Source: Alkalibacterium indicireducens
Lineage (GTDB): Bacteria; Bacillota; Bacilli; Lactobacillales; Carnobacteriaceae_A
Length of the DNA: 14,409 bases
Reading direction: 5' to 3'
Assembly (NCBI RefSeq): GCF_039522005.1
Contig: NZ_BAAADA010000194.1
Span: forward strand, 1 to 14,409
Each line of letters opens with the position of its first letter. The stretch's first letter is position 1. The notes under the pieces were generated by a model that was given only the letters and a program-made list of their open reading frames with translations, was not told where the DNA came from and did not search any database. Shown here one piece after another: positions 1 to 5,585 of the stretch. Position numbers and translations under genes: made by a program.

Positions 1-267
1 TTCGTGAAGAAAGTGGAGCAATGGCTGCATCACCGTATCAGACAACTGATTTTAAAAAGATGGAAAAACCCGCGTACTAAGATTAGCAGATTAATGCGTT
101 TAGGTCTAGATATGGACAGTGCTAAACGCATAGGCTACTCCAGAAAGAAGTACTGGAGATTATCAAAAACACCTGAGGTTCATTGGGTGCTTACAACGAA
201 AAGACTCTACCGTTGGAACGGAGTTCCACTACGAGACCTGGCAGAGTCTGCTTACTTAAGATATTGA
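1..267 (+). CDS. Group II intron-encoded reverse transcriptase/maturase, C-terminal fragment (5' end outside window)
   Basis: The frame is open from base 1 and continues upstream, so the GTG at 4 is an internal codon, not a start. The 88 visible residues are basic and match the C-terminal group II maturase-specific region: an arginine/lysine-rich helix (WLHHRIRQLILKRWK), then a segment built around GYSRKKYWRLSKTPEVHWVL, the counterpart of the conserved R-K-x-Y/W-W-R plus P-x-x-H of these proteins. It ends with a stop at 265-267, right beside domain V, which is the normal place for the ORF (inside domain IV). The protein helps its intron RNA fold and splice and copies it into DNA targets. The RT catalytic YADD region is not in view. 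Confidence 0.9.
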   Translation, partial: FVKKVEQWLHHRIRQLILKRWKNPRTKISRLMRLGLDMDSAKRIGYSRKKYWRLSKTPEVHWVLTTKRLYRWNGVPLRDLAESAYLRY

Positions 268-343
268 ACCGCCGTATACGGAACCGTACGTACGGTGGTG
301 TGAGAGGACGGTAAATAAATTAATTATTTACCTCCTACTCGAT
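266..343 (+). ncRNA. Group II intron domains V and VI
   Basis: Domain V: positions 268-276 (ACCGCCGTA) pair with 291-299 (TACGGTGGT), 9 bp with one G-U. A distal 4-bp stem (277-280 with 285-288) is capped by a GAAC tetraloop, and the two-nucleotide CG bulge (289-290) is where catalytic metal is bound. Domain VI: GGTAAATAA (310-318) pairs with TTATTTACC (324-332), with an AGGA/TCCT lower stem. The adenosine at 337 is the likely branch point. The layout matches active-type introns, with no obvious disruption in these two domains. Confidence 0.85.
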
Positions 344-368
344 TGTTTGAACAGGTTCTGGATGATGA

Positions 369-417
369 ATTAGACAGATGAATAGACCATAAACTCATCT
401 ATGGTCTATTGCGTCTA
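369..417. repeat. Intergenic palindromic hairpin, ACCATAAACTC family (copy 1)
   Basis: AATAGACCATA (381-391) pairs perfectly with TATGGTCTATT (400-410) around the loop AACTCATC. An outer TAGAC (371-375) pairs with GTCTA (413-417). No T-run follows on either side, so it is not a simple terminator. The core ACCATAAACTC recurs in another spacer at 5275-5291, where the stem is preserved by different base pairs. Confidence 0.7.
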
Positions 418-430
418 AATGTAAAGTGGG

Positions 431-461
431 GAATGTACCATAAACAAATATATGCACATTC
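431..461. repeat. Intergenic imperfect hairpin with GAATGTACCATAAAC core (copy 2)
   Basis: GAATGT (431-436) pairs with ACATTC (456-461), and CATA (439-442) with TATG (451-454). The 12 bases GAATGTACCATA occur again in inverted orientation at 5243-5254, and with one change at 5275-5286. It lies 14 bp after copy 1, in the 3' flank of the group II intron. Confidence 0.6.
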
Positions 462-478
462 ACATCCACACTCTGAAC

Positions 479-513
479 CAAAATAAAGAAAAAATCTGAT
501 CAGTCAGATTTTT
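479..513 (-). terminator. Intrinsic terminator overlapping the pdxR stop codon
   Basis: Positions 490-499 (AAAAATCTGA) and 504-513 (TCAGATTTTT) form a perfect 10-bp inverted repeat around TCAG. On the minus strand the stem is followed by TTTTTTC and TTTATTTT. The pdxR stop codon sits at 502-500, so the 5' arm of the terminator also encodes the last residues of PdxR. Confidence 0.75.
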
Positions 514-1903
514 CCACTGGATAATTAACAAAACTTAATCGGAAGCCATCCGTCTGGCTACCGAATCGACGCCCTTCTGTGGCGATTACCCCTTGATTCA
601 AGAGCTTAGTAAGAAACGAATCGGTCACTCCAGGTTCAGGATCTTTCAGGCGGCAATACAAATGAAATCCGCCTTTCGCTCGTGTGAAATTCACCTTATC
701 CCCGTATGTTTCTCTTAGCCACTTCTCCATTGAAGCGCTGCGGGCTTTCAATTCACGAATAATCTTTTCCTGATACTGATTCATCTGATGACGTAAAAAG
801 TGATCCGCCATAAACTGAGGAAGGAAACTCAAATCTGAATCGATTTGAGCGCGGATTGAAGACAAATTCTTCAATATAGCCTCAGGACCTACCATCCATC
901 CGATTCGCAGGTGACGTCCGGCAAGTTTTGACAAGGTACCGAGGTAAATAACCTGCTGATTCTGATCCAGCATTTTAAGTGGACGGTTATCCAAATCAGG
1001 GTCAAAACTCAATGTGCCGTATGCGTCATCTTCTACTATAGGGATACGTTTCAACAGGCAGTAATCAAGAATCTCAGCTTTTCGTCGTGGAGACATGACG
1101 AGACCCGTCGGATTCTGAAAAATCGGGTTCAGAAAAACCATTTTTAAATGATACTTCAGTGAAGCTTCCTGAAGCCCTTTAACCGTCATGCCTTCTGCAT
1201 CCATTTGAATGGGGACGATTCGAAGTCCCGCTGCCTGAAAGAGCCGGAGTGAATAGAAGTAGGAAGGAGCCTCGATTCCCACAGCGTCACCTGGTTTGAG
1301 CAGACCTTGAGTAATCAGGAAAAGAGCATTCTGTGTGCCTGAAGTGATCATGATTTCTTCTAAAGGAACGCTCATCTGATAGGATTTCTTCAGATACGTC
1401 TGGACGCTTTCCTTCAATGAATGTATCCCTGTATGAGAAGACGACTGTCTGATTTCCTGTTCGACCAGCTCACTCCAGTGGAGACTGGGAATCTCTAGAT
1501 CAGGCAATAGATCTGGAGGCAGAACGCCTTTTGACAAATCGAGAACAGAGCCAGACCCATAAGCACGTCGACTGGCTGCGGCAGCTTCATAAGCAGTCGG
1601 TTTATACAAAAGCTCATTTTCTGGAGATACCCCCCAGTTGACAAGCGGCTTAGTCTGGAGGTTCCATTTATCAGCATTCACAAATGTGCCACTGCCTTTT
1701 CTACGAACAAGGACACCTTGAGCAGTCAACTCCTCAAGAGCCCGTATGACGGTTGAGCGATTTACTCCTAGTGATTCAGCCAGCTTCCGTTCAGAAGGCA
1801 GACGTTCTCTAGGAAGCAGCTCACCCTCTTTCATTTTACTTTCGATCAGTTGCATGATGCTCTGATATAAAGGCTTACCGTCAGTCTTATCCAGTGCCCA
1901 CAT
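500..1903 (-). CDS. pdxR: PdxR: MocR/GntR-family activator of PLP synthase genes
   Basis: A 467-residue transcription factor built as a GntR-type winged helix-turn-helix (about residues 11-76, with PSERKLAESLGVNRSTV as the recognition region) joined by a linker to a fold-type I aminotransferase-like domain (about 120-460). PLP-site residues are visible: NPTG at 264-267, EDDAY at 291-295 and the Schiff-base lysine K326 in GTLSK. In this family the second domain senses PLP rather than catalysing transamination. It is divergent from pdxST, the classic arrangement for PdxR, which activates pdxST when PLP is scarce. The start is ATG at 1903, preceded by AGGGGG. Another MocR specificity is possible, but the location makes PdxR the best call. 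Confidence 0.92.
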   Translation of the reverse strand: MWALDKTDGKPLYQSIMQLIESKMKEGELLPRERLPSERKLAESLGVNRSTVIRALEELTAQGVLVRRKGSGTFVNADKWNLQTKPLVNWGVSPENELLYKPTAYEAAAASRRAYGSGSVLDLSKGVLPPDLLPDLEIPSLHWSELVEQEIRQSSSHTGIHSLKESVQTYLKKSYQMSVPLEEIMITSGTQNALFLITQGLLKPGDAVGIEAPSYFYSLRLFQAAGLRIVPIQMDAEGMTVKGLQEASLKYHLKMVFLNPIFQNPTGLVMSPRRKAEILDYCLLKRIPIVEDDAYGTLSFDPDLDNRPLKMLDQNQQVIYLGTLSKLAGRHLRIGWMVGPEAILKNLSSIRAQIDSDLSFLPQFMADHFLRHQMNQYQEKIIRELKARSASMEKWLRETYGDKVNFTRAKGGFHLYCRLKDPEPGVTDSFLTKLLNQGVIATEGRRFGSQTDGFRLSFVNYPVEKSD

Positions 1904-1930
1904 TTGAATCCCCCTTTATCAATTTAAAAT

Positions 1931-1939
1931 AGTATAGCA
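1931..1939 (-). promoter_or_regulatory. Extended -10 promoter of pdxR
   Basis: On the minus strand these bases read TGCTATACT, an extended -10 element (TGnTATAAT-like). There is no good -35. It overlaps the promoter-proximal side of the repeat boxes at 1942-1974, so a regulator bound there could also affect pdxR itself. Confidence 0.55.
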
Positions 1940-1941
1940 TA

Positions 1942-1974
1942 AATTGGATGGGTAAAATATAGTCCAATTGGATG
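1942..1974. promoter_or_regulatory. Probable PdxR operator: two direct and one inverted repeat
   Basis: AATTGGATG occurs at 1942-1950 and again at 1966-1974, 24 bp apart. AATTGGACT occurs on the other strand at 1969-1961, making CCAATTGG a palindrome. MocR regulators characteristically recognise direct repeats, and a mixture of direct and inverted boxes is known for PdxR-type promoters. The right-hand box ends exactly where the weak pdxS -35 begins, the expected place for an activator. Confidence 0.7.
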
Positions 1975-2003
1975 TATTCATATGAATCTAAAAAAAATAT
2001 ACT
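1975..2003 (+). promoter_or_regulatory. Activator-dependent promoter of pdxST
   Basis: The -10 is TATACT at 1998-2003. The matching -35 position, 17 bp upstream (1975-1980), is the poor hexamer TATTCA. A good -10 with a poor -35 next to an operator fits a promoter that needs PdxR. The predicted start of transcription is near 2010, giving a leader of about 37 nt. Confidence 0.6.
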
Positions 2004-2046
2004 ACTGTCAATGGTAAAAAACCTATTGCAAACAGGAGGAATTTAA

Positions 2047-2937
2047 ATGAGTGAACGAGTAGTTGGAACTGAAAGAGTCAAACGTGGAATGGCTGAAATG
2101 CAGAAGGGTGGCGTGATCATGGATGTGGTCAACGATGAGCAGGCAAAGATTGCGGAAGCGGCTGGTGCCGTAGCGGTCATGGCCTTGGAACGCGTGCCTT
2201 CTGATATCAGAAAAGCAGGCGGAGTCGCTCGTATGGCTGATCCGACAATTATAGAAGAAGTCATGAACGCTGTCAGTATACCGGTCATGGCCAAAGCCCG
2301 AATTGGACATATCTCTGAAGCTAGAATCCTTGAAGCCATGGGTGTGGATTACATCGATGAGAGTGAAGTGCTGACACCGGCAGATGAAGAATTTCACTTG
2401 TTGAAGTCGGAATACGTCGTCCCGTTCGTCTGCGGCTGCCGTGATCTTGGAGAAGCCTTGAGACGAATCGGGGAAGGGGCATCTATGCTTCGAACAAAAG
2501 GAGAGCCGGGAACAGGGAACATCGTTGAAGCGGTTCGTCATATGCGTAAAGTTAACAGCCAGATTCGTAACCTACAGACAAAGTCCGACGACGAACTGAT
2601 GACCTTTTCTAGAGATCTTGGTGCACCATATGCCTTAGTTAAAGAAGTCAAGGAATTAGGGAAACTACCTGTGGTCAATTTTGCGGCTGGAGGTGTCGCT
2701 ACTCCAGCAGATGCGGCGCTTATGATGAGCCTTGGTGCTGACGGCGTTTTTGTGGGATCTGGAATCTTTAAGTCTGAATCTCCAGAAAAATTCGCCCGTG
2801 CGATTGTTCGAGCAACAACAAATTATGAAGACTACACCTTGCTGGCTGAACTTTCTAAAGACTTAGGTGAAGCTATGACTGGCATTGAAATCAGTAACTT
2901 GGCTGAATCCGAACGCATGCAGGACCGTGGGTGGTAA
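2047..2937 (+). CDS. pdxS: PdxS: pyridoxal 5'-phosphate synthase, synthase subunit
   Basis: PLP synthase subunit, 296 residues, a (beta/alpha)8 barrel that forms dodecamers. It condenses ribose 5-phosphate, glyceraldehyde 3-phosphate and ammonia from PdxT into PLP (the DXP-independent B6 route). Visible family residues are D26, K83 in MAKARIGH (Schiff base with ribose 5-phosphate) and K151 in RTKGEPGTG (second lysine that carries the intermediate). Both lysines are shifted by two from the Bacillus subtilis numbering. The phosphate-binding AAGGVATPADAA and GADGVFVGSGIF motifs are intact. AGGAGG at 2034-2039 sits 7 nt before the ATG. It is first in a two-gene operon with pdxT. Confidence 0.98.
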   Translation: MSERVVGTERVKRGMAEMQKGGVIMDVVNDEQAKIAEAAGAVAVMALERVPSDIRKAGGVARMADPTIIEEVMNAVSIPVMAKARIGHISEARILEAMGVDYIDESEVLTPADEEFHLLKSEYVVPFVCGCRDLGEALRRIGEGASMLRTKGEPGTGNIVEAVRHMRKVNSQIRNLQTKSDDELMTFSRDLGAPYALVKEVKELGKLPVVNFAAGGVATPADAALMMSLGADGVFVGSGIFKSESPEKFARAIVRATTNYEDYTLLAELSKDLGEAMTGIEISNLAESERMQDRGW

Positions 2938-2939
2938 CC

Positions 2940-3512
2940 ATGACTAAAACGATTGGAGTACTGAACCTTCAAGGGGCCGTGCGAGAACACATTCGAGCGC
3001 TGGAAAAGATTGGAGTCAAAGCTGTTTCAGTAAAGAAAGAAGAAGAATTTGACATGATCGATGGACTGATCATACCGGGAGGTGAATCGACAGCTATCGG
3101 ACGTCTGATTCGCGAGCATCATCTGGAAGATAGACTCAGACAATTTCATCAAGCTGGACATGCAATTTTTGGTACATGTGCCGGACTGATTCTCTGCAGT
3201 ACGGATGACAGTCACCCGACGCAGGATCTTCGTCTGGGCTTCATAAACATAGAAGTTGAACGCAACGGCTTTGGTAGACAAGTAGCCAGTTTTGAAACAA
3301 AGCTGGATTTTAAAGGGATCGATCAGTCAGTAGAAGCTGTGTTTATCCGTGCGCCATTTATAGAGAAAGTCGGACCAGGAGTCTCCGTCCTTGCTGAAGT
3401 GGAAGGAAGAATCGTTGCGGCCGAACAGAACAATGTGTTGGTGACGGCCCACCATCCTGAACTCACTGATGACTTTGCTGTACTTGAATACTTTTTGAAA
3501 AAAGTAAGCTGA
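2940..3512 (+). CDS. pdxT: PdxT: glutaminase subunit of PLP synthase
   Basis: A class I glutamine amidotransferase that hydrolyses glutamine and channels ammonia to PdxS. The ATG at 2940 is chosen over an in-frame GTG at 2931: it gives MTKTIGVLNLQG, which aligns with known PdxT N-termini, leaves 2 nt after the pdxS stop (2935-2937), and places GGGTGG 5 nt upstream. The protein is 190 residues. The oxyanion GGES motif is at 47-50, the nucleophile C80 is in FGTCAGL, and the His-Glu pair is H172/E174 in HHPELTDD. The tight spacing implies translational coupling and balanced subunit output. Confidence 0.97.
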   Translation: MTKTIGVLNLQGAVREHIRALEKIGVKAVSVKKEEEFDMIDGLIIPGGESTAIGRLIREHHLEDRLRQFHQAGHAIFGTCAGLILCSTDDSHPTQDLRLGFINIEVERNGFGRQVASFETKLDFKGIDQSVEAVFIRAPFIEKVGPGVSVLAEVEGRIVAAEQNNVLVTAHHPELTDDFAVLEYFLKKVS

Positions 3513-3534
3513 GAAATCGAGCTTGAAATTAAAC

Positions 3535-3582
3535 CTGCCCGAATACCTCGTTAGACATAGGAGGTATTCAGGCAGATTTTTT
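3535..3582 (+). terminator. Terminator of the pdxST operon
   Basis: CTGCC (3535-3539) and GAATACCTC (3541-3549) pair with GAGGTATTC (3561-3569) and GGCAG (3571-3575), with one mismatch between the two stems. Then comes ATTTTTT. The 9-bp GAATACCTC half also resembles the GAATACC repeats in the spacer at 5331-5483. Confidence 0.92.
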
Positions 3583-3638
3583 GCTTGTCATCCTGATTCC
3601 TGTCATAGTATATACAAACCTTTAAGGAGATGTGAAAC

Positions 3639-4055
3639 ATGACAGAAGCAAAAGAAAAAGCATTGAAGATTCTGGATAAGAATGAAGTAGGCGTGTTAGC
3701 TACTGTATCAGGGAATAAGCCTGTGGCACGCTATATGGACTTTAAAAGTGACGATTTTGTATTGTATACCGTTACGGACAAGCGTACTGAAAAAGTAGAA
3801 GATATTGAAGCGAACAATCATGCTTTCGTACTTATCGGCTACGAAGAGGGCGTATTCGACAAGGATTACCTTGAAATAGAAGCAACCGTTTCTCTGACTC
3901 AGGATCAGGATCTTATTGACCGGGCATGGAATGATTATATGGATGACACCTATAAGGGGAAAGACGATCCCAACATCCTGGTTCTTAAACTGACACCACA
4001 GAAAGTAACCTTGAAACTTAAGAAAGATGACAAGAGCGTCCAAGTCGAATTTTAA
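3639..4055 (+). CDS. Pyridoxamine 5'-phosphate oxidase-like flavin split-barrel protein (YdaG/general stress protein type)
   Basis: 138 residues resembling the small FMN-binding split-barrel proteins annotated as general stress protein 26 or PNPOx-like. The N-terminal beta unit NEVGVLATVSGNKPVARYMDF, the strand LYTVTDKRTEKVEDIEANNHAFVLIGYE and the segment YLEIEATVSLTQDQDLIDRAWNDYM all fit the family. Such proteins usually bind FMN, F420 or heme with unknown substrates and are often stress induced. They are not true PdxH enzymes, so proximity to pdxST is not proof of a B6 role, and the strong pdxST terminator separates them. The ribosome binding site is AAGGAGA at 3624-3630. The upstream promoter is unclear: TTGTCA at 3585-3590 could be a -35, but no -10 has ideal spacing. 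Confidence 0.82.
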   Translation: MTEAKEKALKILDKNEVGVLATVSGNKPVARYMDFKSDDFVLYTVTDKRTEKVEDIEANNHAFVLIGYEEGVFDKDYLEIEATVSLTQDQDLIDRAWNDYMDDTYKGKDDPNILVLKLTPQKVTLKLKKDDKSVQVEF

Positions 4056-4070
4056 TTGAATAGTCTAATG

Positions 4071-4102
4071 ATGACGGACCTTCGGGTAGCCGTCATTTTT
4101 TT
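4071..4102 (+). terminator. Terminator of the split-barrel gene
   Basis: ATGACGG (4071-4077) pairs with CCGTCAT (4090-4096). An inner ACC/GGT closes a TTCG tetraloop at 4081-4084, and TTTTTTT follows. Confidence 0.92.
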
Positions 4103-4224
4103 GTAATAAATATGTTTCAGGAAACCAGGAGAAGATCGAAACAGGTACAAATTGCATTTAACTGATAGGGATGACATTGCATTCAGGCTTTCATCAAAGA
4201 ACAGTAACAGCGAAGAATCTATTG

Positions 4225-4233
4225 TGGTATAGT
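4225..4233 (+). promoter_or_regulatory. Extended -10 promoter of the MBL-fold hydrolase gene
   Basis: TGGTATAGT is a TGn-extended -10 element lying 36 bp before the ATG at 4269. No convincing -35 accompanies it. The rest of 4103-4224 shows no gene. Confidence 0.45.
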
Positions 4234-4268
4234 TAAGACAATCATGATGGACAATTGGAGGAGTGGCT

Positions 4269-5081
4269 ATGCTTCATTTTCAAAATGGAAATCTCACGGT
4301 ATTCAAAAGTACATTATTTCAAACGACCACAGTCATCATAGAAACAGAACAGTCGATAATCATGACCGACCCGAACTGGCTCCCTGAAGAAGTGAAGGAA
4401 ATTAGAGCCTATATCGATGAGCGCCTAGGCGATAGAAAACTGTACATCATTTATACTCATAGTGATTATGATCATCTGATAGGTGCCGGCGCATTTCCTG
4501 ACGCGTTCGTCATCGCCTCGCGAGCTTTTCATCATAATAAACGAAAAGACCAGATCGTTGATGAAATGAAGGCATTTGACCGAATGTACTATATCGAAAG
4601 AGAGTATGACCATAGCTACCCAACAGTCGACCGTCTGATAACGACAGACAATGATATGTTGAAACTGGGTGAGGTGACGCTTAAATTTTATCTTGCCCCA
4701 GGCCACACGGAAGATGGATTGTTTACGATAGTTGAACCCTACTGTTTCTTTTTATCAGGAGACTATCTTTCTGATGTCGAGTTTCCATTCATCTATAGTA
4801 GCTACAAAGATTATAAGCGGACAGTTAAGAAAGCACGATCAATCCTGGAAAATTATACCATCAGCTACCATGTGCCCGGACATGGAAATGTGACAGATTC
4901 TAAAGAAGAAGTCATGGACCGGCTGAACTTTTCAGATTACTACTTAACCCAGTTAACGACTGATTTTGAGAACCTGGAAGATGAGTGCAGAGCCCGTTAT
5001 CCATTTTTTGAAGGGATGAAAGAGAGTCATCAGAAAAATTATGACTTAGCTGCTTCTAAACTGAAGAATAAAAAACGATAA
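4269..5081 (+). CDS. Metallo-beta-lactamase-fold hydrolase (THSDYDH variant)
   Basis: 270 residues from the ATG at 4269. That start is preferred over GTG at 4263 because GGAGG at 4257-4261 would be only 1 nt from the GTG but 7 nt from the ATG. MBL-fold features appear in order: HSDYDH at 64-69 (in place of HxHxDH), H146 in PGHTEDG, D165 in SGDY and H205 in PGHG. The motif-2 position normally held by the second His is D66, so one zinc or iron site is atypical, although such HxDxDH proteins recur in Firmicutes. The substrate cannot be read from sequence (hydrolase, lactonase and phosphodiesterase all use this fold). No signal peptide, so cytoplasmic. A single-gene unit bounded by its own promoter and terminator. 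Confidence 0.85.
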   Translation: MLHFQNGNLTVFKSTLFQTTTVIIETEQSIIMTDPNWLPEEVKEIRAYIDERLGDRKLYIIYTHSDYDHLIGAGAFPDAFVIASRAFHHNKRKDQIVDEMKAFDRMYYIEREYDHSYPTVDRLITTDNDMLKLGEVTLKFYLAPGHTEDGLFTIVEPYCFFLSGDYLSDVEFPFIYSSYKDYKRTVKKARSILENYTISYHVPGHGNVTDSKEEVMDRLNFSDYYLTQLTTDFENLEDECRARYPFFEGMKESHQKNYDLAASKLKNKKR

Positions 5082-5085
5082 GAGG

Positions 5086-5122
5086 AAGTCGGACACTAGG
5101 AATGGCAGTGTCCGACTTTTTT
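5086..5122 (+). terminator. Terminator of the MBL-fold gene
   Basis: AAGTCGGACACT (5086-5097) pairs perfectly over 12 bp with AGTGTCCGACTT (5107-5118), followed by T's to 5122. Confidence 0.95.
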
Positions 5123-5192
5123 AGTAGGCTGGAACTGAGTGAGTGAAGATAGTCGTGGCGGAAAGTTTGGGCGAATAGTCCATATGTCAGTT

Positions 5193-5235
5193 TATGAACC
5201 ATTAGGCGATCGATTGAAGACACGAATGGTTTATA
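5193..5235. repeat. Inverted repeat TATGAACCATT / AATGGTTTATA
   Basis: 5193-5203 pairs over 11 bp (one G-U) with 5225-5235, enclosing a 21-nt loop that contains CGATCG. The GAACCAT core links it to the ACCATAAAC family. Confidence 0.6.
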
Positions 5236-5242
5236 TAAAAAT

Positions 5243-5305
5243 ATATGGTACATTCTCAGTCAAAAAAATAATGGGAATGAACCATAAACTCTTTTATGGT
5301 TCATT
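5243..5305. repeat. ACCATAAACTC-family palindrome, perfect 12-bp stem plus an inverted partner
   Basis: AATGAACCATAA (5276-5287) pairs perfectly with TTATGGTTCATT (5294-5305) around ACTCTT. TATGGTACATTC at 5243-5254 is a further inverted copy of GAATGNACCATA, so two alternative pairings are possible. The stem and loop closely resemble the hairpin at 381-410. No T-run. Confidence 0.7.
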
Positions 5306-5330
5306 GGTGAACCATCTAAGTTAAGACTGA

Positions 5331-5367
5331 ACTGGCGAATACCTTATTAGTACGATATATCAGGTAT
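5331..5367. repeat. GAATACCT-type element with weak hairpin
   Basis: ATACCT (5339-5344) pairs with AGGTAT (5362-5367). The stretch CTGGCGAATACCTTATTA (5331-5348) is an inverted relative of the TTATGAGGAATTCGC repeats at 5409 and 5461, and also resembles the 5' arm of the pdxT terminator. Confidence 0.45.
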
Positions 5368-5408
5368 GGGGTAATGATTAGAAGATACGGATGCCGTGTA
5401 ACCTGTAC

Positions 5409-5483
5409 TTATGAGGAATTCGCACTCTAAATAATCAGACGAATACCCCACAAAAATCAGTTATGAGGCATTCACCATCTAAA
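5409..5483. repeat. Direct repeat pair, TTATGAGGMATTCRC type
   Basis: 5409-5431 and 5461-5483 are 23-base direct repeats matching at 19 positions, 52 bp apart. Both begin TTATGAGG and end TCTAAA. Only two direct copies with degenerate identity, so this is not a CRISPR array. Confidence 0.6.
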
Positions 5484-5497
5484 AAACACCTCTAGGG

Positions 5498-5525
5498 CTG
5501 AAAGGAAAAAAATCCTTCAGATTTT
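5498..5525 (+). terminator. Orphan terminator-like hairpin
   Basis: CTGAAAGGA (5498-5506) pairs with TCCTTCAG (5513-5520) with one bulged A, followed by ATTTTT. No gene lies directly upstream on the plus strand. It may stop read-through or belong to an unrecognised small RNA. Confidence 0.4.
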
Positions 5526-5530
5526 TAAAT

Positions 5531-5568
5531 AAAAAAAGCTGATCTGCAGCTATTTAACAGATCAGCTT
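5531..5568 (-). terminator. Terminator of the minus-strand lipoprotein gene
   Basis: AAGCTGATCTG (5536-5546) pairs with CAGATCAGCTT (5558-5568), 11 bp perfect. On the minus strand a run of seven T's (5537-5531) follows, 18 bp past the stop codon of the lipoprotein gene. Confidence 0.92.
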
Positions 5569-5585
5569 CCTATTAGAGTTAGATA

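Larger units (their letters stand above)
1..343 (+). mobile_element. 3' portion of a group II intron (ORF end plus domains V-VI)
   Basis: A retroelement that moves by reverse splicing and target-primed reverse transcription. Only its end is in the window: the C-terminus of its maturase (to 267), then a domain V hairpin, then a domain VI hairpin ending in CTACTCGATT. The 3' splice site is placed at about 343 because group II introns end in AY and the candidate branch adenosine (337) then lies 7 nt from the end; 344 is also possible. The 5' end and most of the ORF are upstream, so intactness and the target gene or terminator cannot be judged. The 3' exon begins at about 344 and is noncoding here. 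Confidence 0.85.
5123..5530. other. Gene-free, repeat-rich spacer
   Basis: About 400 bp with no credible gene. Short open frames on both strands run through inverted repeats and lack ribosome binding sites. It contains at least two families of short inverted repeats (ACCATAAAC and GAATACCT types, listed separately) and one terminator-like hairpin. It lies between the terminators of two convergent genes. Confidence 0.75.

Noticed and set aside
2023..2541. 172-codon minus-strand frame opposite pdxS
   Set aside because: Mirror of the highly conserved pdxS coding frame; no ribosome binding site and an implausible composition.
2931..2939. GTG start for pdxT overlapping the pdxS stop
   Set aside because: The ATG at 2940 fits the family N-terminus and has better Shine-Dalgarno spacing.
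5139..5324. 61-codon plus-strand frame in the repeat-rich spacer (and a 65-codon minus frame)
   Set aside because: Both run through inverted repeats, lack ribosome binding sites and show no protein-like features.
5409..5483. Possible CRISPR repeats
   Set aside because: Only two degenerate direct copies, no further units, no cas genes.
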